Notes under the pieces: model-generated
What the model saw: only the letters and a program-made list of their open reading frames with translations
Database searches by the model: none
Told to the model about the DNA's origin: nothing
Made by a program: the position numbers and the translations under genes
Part shown: positions 59,225 through 64,000 of the stretch, in pieces
Layout: each line of letters opens with the position of its first letter
Position numbering within the stretch: position 1 is the stretch's first letter
Source of the DNA: Flammula alnicola
Taxonomy: Eukaryota; Basidiomycota; Agaricomycetes; Agaricales; Strophariaceae
DNA length: 64,000 bases
Direction of reading: 5' to 3'
NCBI GenBank assembly: GCA_015499995.1
Contig: JADNRV010000183.1
Span: 1-64,000 of the forward strand

Positions 59225-60570
59225 TGATCCAAAACTGCTGTGGATAATTCTTCATATACGATTAGCCTGAGGTGAACGATTGAGATTCATAATTGTAATC
59301 TCCCTCCAAGGTGTCGCATTTCGATAATACTGATACCTGGGAGTGTCACCTGCAGGAGTGCGAAGTAAATTACAACTTGATATTGGCAACTGCAATCGGA
59401 TCCACATTTTAAAATAAACGTTGATGATTGGAGTATAAAACCTTCCGTCGTCATCGTGAGATTTGCTTGTAATAAGCCTCATGGGAACATCATATCTAGA
59501 ATTCCCATGTGATCCTTTTTTAATCATCGGTTACCATTCATTATTTTAAGTAGATGCGAGCAGGGTGTGTGGCGCCAGCGGCGGCAATTCTCTACTCGTT
59601 TGCTCGTCTATAAATAGATGCATATCGGCAACGGCAATCGGGTCCACAGACGTTGATGTTTAGAAAAGCGTCATCGTGAGATTTGCTTGTAATAAGAGAT
59701 TTTTGATCCGATCCCCCTCCAAGGTGTTGCATTGTGATAATTCTGATCCCTGCGACTGTCACCCCCAGGAGTTCCAAGTAAATTACAACTTGCGTATAAA
59801 TCGATGTGTATTGGCAACTGCAGTCGGATCCACAATTTAAAATAGACGCTGATATAAAACCCTCCGATGTCATCGTGAGATTTGCTTGTAATAAGCCTCA
59901 CAGGAATATCATCTCGACAATTGAAGTACCTACCACGGCGCTCGAGGGCGCGGATATGCCAGGACGTCGGTTTTATTCCCTCGCCGCATAGGGGTTTGGT
60001 TTGACATTTTGGATGTGAATGACCAACCCGAGCTCACCGTTGACTTTTCTGTTGATGGAACCTGAGAAGCCTGACTTTATTATGTATGTGCAAGCTGTTT
60101 TTCTTCCCTACGTGCTGCGGCTGAATGAATGATCGCAACATTGAAGTTGCAACATCTGACAAGCCCCTGTGGACGACTTAATCATGATAGCGCATCTCGG
60201 GGTTCCGTCTTAGTTTTAAACCACTGCCTTCACGTTAGTTGCCCATGGCATGACAGCCTGTACACACGCCTTACACGAGTTCACGAATAGAAATACCTCC
60301 CCGTGGTCGTTCTATTCCGCTTGCTTATGTTCCCCTATCAAGCTATAAATCTGTACGTGGAATACTGATACCGCTTGGATTTGAGGACACGCAGACGCTG
60401 GTGCCTAAACGTTATCAGAAGGCCATTCATGACAGATCTCGACAATACTGCAGGGCGCGCGTCAAACCTCAAATGTCAAAGGCTTATCCATCCATCCATC
60501 CATCCGGTCCTCCTTGTTCCCCATCTTCAATCCCACTGTCGACATGCCGTCGTACATGAACCGAATAGGA
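59225..60570. repeat. Right arm of the large inverted repeat
   Basis: Reverse complement of 48726-50045. It keeps the internal ~210-bp units (cgtgagatttgcttgtaata at about 59454, 59670 and 59873) and the unique part with ttgcaacatctgacaagccc. A tccatcca run at 60484-60511 is longer than in the left arm. Confidence 0.88.
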
Positions 60571-61300
60571 AAGTCGCCGTGGCACGAGCGTGGCATGTGT
60601 GCAGGGCGGGTAGCGTGCACCTGCAGAGCAAGTGCGTGCATGCATGCATATTCCATTGGTATGCATGCATGAGCGAGGTAATTAGCAGAGGCGTGTCGAA
60701 GCGTGGCCAGCCCAGCAAGCGCAAGTGCACTGTACACAGGGCTCCCGATATTTTCTCACGCCCTCGTCCGTCACCGGAATCTATTTTTTTGACATTCCCC
60801 CTGAAGTTGGTATTCCTATACAGACCTTTGGACACCGATAAACAGTTCGTGCACTGTTGCTCTGAGGTCAGCAATCAAAGTGGTCGGAGTTTCAACTCCC
60901 GGGAGTTTGCCGGACCATCATACGGCCAAGCGCTGTCGTCGATTTCAACATCCACATTGTGGTTATACCTTACAAGACAATTTAATATGGACACAGGAGA
61001 GCTCGAGAATATATGACCCAATTTTTTTCTCAAATTAATAGGACAAAATACTGACTAAATTTGTCTTTCCATAATGAACTATTGCATCTTAAAAGTCTTT
61101 TAAATATTTCTGTAATGATTCTTGACATGAGATTTCATTAACGTGCATGAGCGTGATGGTCGCGTGCAAATGCGTGCCAGTTGCATGTAAGTGCGTGCTG
61201 GAGCGTGAGGCTAAGAAGCCAGTAGCATGCATCTACGTGTCGCTGTGTGCCGAAGCGTGCGACCTTGCATGCATTCGGGTGCATCTGCGTGCATGATGTT
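60570..61300. repeat. Degenerate GCGTGC/TGCATG-rich stretch
   Basis: gcgtgc and tgcatg words recur many times (60605-60690 and 61140-61295), for example gtgcatgcatgcat and gcatctgcgtgcatgatg. No frame is conserved across it. It borders the right repeat arm. Confidence 0.55.
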
Positions 61301-61568
61301 GGATGGCGAAAGGTCCTCTCGAGAGAAGAATTTGTTTTTATTTGGGAACTTTAAGAAGTTGTTCTGAATTAAAAAATTCGGGAGAAGTCTCAAGTCACGG
61401 TGTTTGTTCGGAAAGGTTTTTACCCTAATTTCGCGCCATATTGATTTTACACAATATCTCTTACATTCAGCTCTGTGTGATTTTCTTCCCTTTCTCTTCG
61501 TCTGTCACATTTCTCCTGACATCAATGCGGCCGTTCTTCATGCCCCTCTCCTCTTCTTGACGTTTTCG

Positions 61569-63430
61569 CTACTGTGCCACGCTTTTCCGAGATTCCACCC
61601 CTCCCTCGTAGCCAAACCAGGTATACTGTCCGCAATGAGGGCCGCGGATGAGAATGATGAACAGTTGGAATCCGTAAAGTCCCATTGAGAATGCAGCGGC
61701 CGCACGCCAACCGAAGTTCACGAAAATGTGGGTTCCAGCGGATGTTCCCATGACCTGGCCGAGGAAAATCTGAAAAATGTTTAATTAATGTGTTAATTCT
61801 CTAGAGACGTATTTCCGTATTTCTTACTGCAAGGATTGAAACGGCATTAATTCTGGAACGGGCGGAGACTGATATTCTGAAATGAAGAAATGGAACTTAA
61901 ATCGATACTCAAGACGACCTGGACAGAATCATACACACCCAAAAATTGCGGTGGTTAGCGAGACCTGAAGCATCTGACGAAAGACGTCGAGCCCAAATGC
62001 GCTAATAATGACAGCCGCAACATTGATACCACCCGCTCCGGTTTGGACGGCCTGGAAAATTGAAAGCATGAAGATACACAGCAGCGTTGCGTACCAAGGT
62101 ACAAGCTTGTCGACCACTTTCCCGCCAATAGGAGCCGTCGCTACGCCAGCGATTCCAACTAAACCGAAAAGACCGATACCCAATCTGGAATGGAAAATTA
62201 AGTACAATATTCCACCCTTCAAGTTTGCATGCAAGACGTACGTTGAGTAGTTGTAAGGCGGTCCACCGAGCAAGAAAGTCAAAGTAACCCAGAAGTTACT
62301 ATAACAAGCGCTCGAGCCTATCAGGATGAGGCTGGCTTGGATGAGAATGGGTTCAGTGACCGCAAACTTGCCCATTGTCCACAGGATGTTAAAATACGTC
62401 AAGTTGATGTTCTTTGAAGGATAATCTGGAAGCATGACGTAGCTCCCGGTGAGCACCACCAATTGCACTCCGATTGCAAAGTAGTACACCACCCTCCAGG
62501 ACACGAATTGTGCAATGACACCGGCCAATACACGAGCGACGAGAACTCCCAACAGAAGTCCAGACAGGACAATTGAAATCGCGGATGCCCTCCTGTTTAC
62601 GGGGGCGAGATCCGCAGCTAGTGGTATAAGGATCTGCGGGGTAACAGATACAACTCCAACGATGAACGATAAGGCTTCAAATACCACGAGATTCTTGGTC
62701 ACAGCGAGTCCGACTGTCAATGATGTCGATATCGCCACAGTAGAGAGAACAAGTGGTCTTCGGCGCAGAAGATCTCCAAGCGGAGAGATCAAAACCAATC
62801 CCACGGCATACCTGCTCTCATAAGGAACACGTACGCTCGTATAAAACAACTTTCACTCACCCGGCCTGAACGAGAGTCGGGATTCTAGCACGAAATAGAA
62901 CGTTTATAAGAGGTACGGAATTTATACAGGATTTTGACATACCGCGATACTTGGCTATGCGACACGTTAAATGACAGTGCTAGCTGGACTGACGAGGAAA
63001 GATTCTTAATTTATTTTATGAAAAACACAATGGTCGACGAATTTACTTACGAAGCAAAGGCTGGCAATAGTACAAGTTCGCGACGACTGCAGGTAACAGA
63101 TGGCTGAGACCCAGGCTGATATCCGTCATAGGGAAGTTTCGACTCACTGAATGTACTAGCAAAGGCGAATGCAATGTTTAGGAGTAGTCCAAAGTGTGGT
63201 GGTTTCGCTGGATTGTATCGCAAATGCGCAGGGATGGGTAGGAACCCAAAATCCTTTGTGAATTCGGGACCATCGTTCACGCTTTCTAATGTTACTGGCT
63301 CGGTCTTCGTGCCCGTTTGGGTTTTGGATTGGGTTACTATTGTCGTAGTAGGAGAGATTTTGTCGGTCATGACGGTACTCAAGGCTACTGGAACCTGGTG
63401 AGAAGCCTGACTAGTATGATTTATGTTCAA
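61569..63430 (-). CDS. MFS transporter, 12-helix, drug/metabolite-efflux type
   Basis: Major facilitator in the plasma membrane. The ATG at 63430 (MNINHTSQASH) or 63370 (MTDKISPTTT) starts a hydrophilic N terminus. Exons then read NLYYCQPLL, PTLVQAGYAVGLVLISPLGD, RRRPLVLSTVAI, LAADLAPVNRRASAISIVLS, GVLVARVLAGVIAQFVSWR, IFLGQVMGTSAGTHIFVNFGWR, ending near SRKSVAQ at 61569. The short loop GDLLRRRP is the MFS-specific loop 2 motif. Splice sites are consistent. Lying beside the UbiA/MDR/FMO unit and between two copies of its repeat, it is the obvious export candidate; that link is inference. Confidence 0.88.
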
Positions 63431-63439
63431 GCCTTTTTG

Positions 63440-63770
63440 CTGTGTCGCGGGCTATGGCCGAATGGATGATCGACTCAGACCGCAGCATTGAAGTTTGACG
63501 TCTGACAAGCCACTGCGACGACTTGATCGTGATAGCGCTTCTCGGGGTTCCGTATTTAATTTTAAACCACTGCCTTCACTGTAATTGCCCATGGGCTGAC
63601 AGCTTGTACACACGCCGTACACGGGTTCACGAATAGAAGTAACTCACCGTGGTCGTTCTAATTCCGTATGCTTATGATCCCGTATCGAGAAATAAGATGT
63701 GTATGTGTGATACTACTTGGAATCGGAAAACAGGCGGACATACTAGTGACTAAAAAAGATTGGGCTAACC
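63440..63770. repeat. Third, partial copy of the cluster-flanking repeat
   Basis: Matches 60115-60430 in the same orientation, e.g. ttctcggggttccgt, ttttaaaccactgccttcac and gggttcacgaatagaa. It lacks the ~210-bp internal units. Bases 63770-64000 show no recognisable feature. Confidence 0.82.
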
Positions 63771-64000
63771 ATCAGAAGGCCTTGATTCAAGCTGATTCAT
63801 CCACTCTCTTCTGATAGTCCTCGAATGGGTGTCGGATCGAGGTCGTATCTCGACAGGAAAAGGCTCAGGTTCCCTGTGAAATTGACCACATGTAAGTCGC
63901 AAGCCTTTAAAATATGTACCTGACGTACGAGGTAATGCCAGAGGTGCATCGATCAGGGTCCACAGCCAACGGCTTTCCCGATTTGTCGAACACGGGACAG

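Noticed and set aside
48380..61430. Shared tgtttgttcggaaaggt words at 48,377 and 61,400
   Set aside because: Only about 17 bases match with weak similarity after; too short to call a repeat.
1..64000. CRISPR arrays, bacterial operons, rRNA genes
   Set aside because: Repeats here are transposon ends, minisatellites and segmental duplicates; genes have spliceosomal introns, so the DNA is eukaryotic and no array with regular spacers exists.

Overview
The window is nuclear DNA of a filamentous basidiomycete, most likely an Agaricomycete. Genes are cut by many short introns (about 48-68 nt). Families typical of that group are present: an F-box protein, a DUF6534 membrane protein, a fungal saccharolysin, SDRs that end in a ...NVDGTKIPW tail, and an MFS transporter of the fungal ADLAP/NRRAS type. 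Tiny exons occur, and repeats and transposon relics are dense. No CRISPR array, rRNA or convincing tRNA gene was seen.

Layout. 0-10 kb: a zinc-knuckle fragment, a SINE-like insertion with a 25-A tail and 16-bp target duplication, an F-box gene with compensating frameshifts, and an M3 metallopeptidase (saccharolysin) gene. A 1.3-kb inverted-repeat DNA transposon has cut the last part of the peptidase gene, which also carries an in-frame TAG. 10-15 kb: sparse, with one small ORF whose leader and start region are duplicated. 14.5-39 kb: an expanded array of four related short-chain dehydrogenases (SDR1-4), three members of a small C2HC zinc-finger family, a decayed Old Yellow Enzyme gene with a truncated second copy, and remnants of a second SDR subfamily. 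These have been copied as segments, so gene order in one block can be read against another. A 5.9-kb element with ~225-bp terminal inverted repeats (29.1-35.0 kb, Mutator/Pack-MULE-like) is inserted in one block. It carries an intron-containing piece of Hsp90 and a nested MITE.

39-48 kb: a 1.06-kb tandem duplication with a small unknown gene, a secreted beta-rich protein and an intact DUF6534 membrane protein. 48.7-60.6 kb: a 9-kb unit holding a UbiA prenyltransferase, an MDR (enoyl-reductase-like) oxidoreductase and a salicylate-hydroxylase-type flavin monooxygenase, framed by two inverted ~1.3-kb repeat arms. An MFS transporter follows (61.6-63.4 kb), then a third partial copy of the repeat. 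Together these look like a compact prenylated-phenol (prenyl-hydroquinone or vibralactone-like) metabolite cluster: UbiA attaches a prenyl group to a phenolic acid, the FMO hydroxylates and possibly decarboxylates the ring, the MDR reduces a double bond, and the MFS exports the product. That pathway reading is inference; the enzyme families are visible in the sequence.
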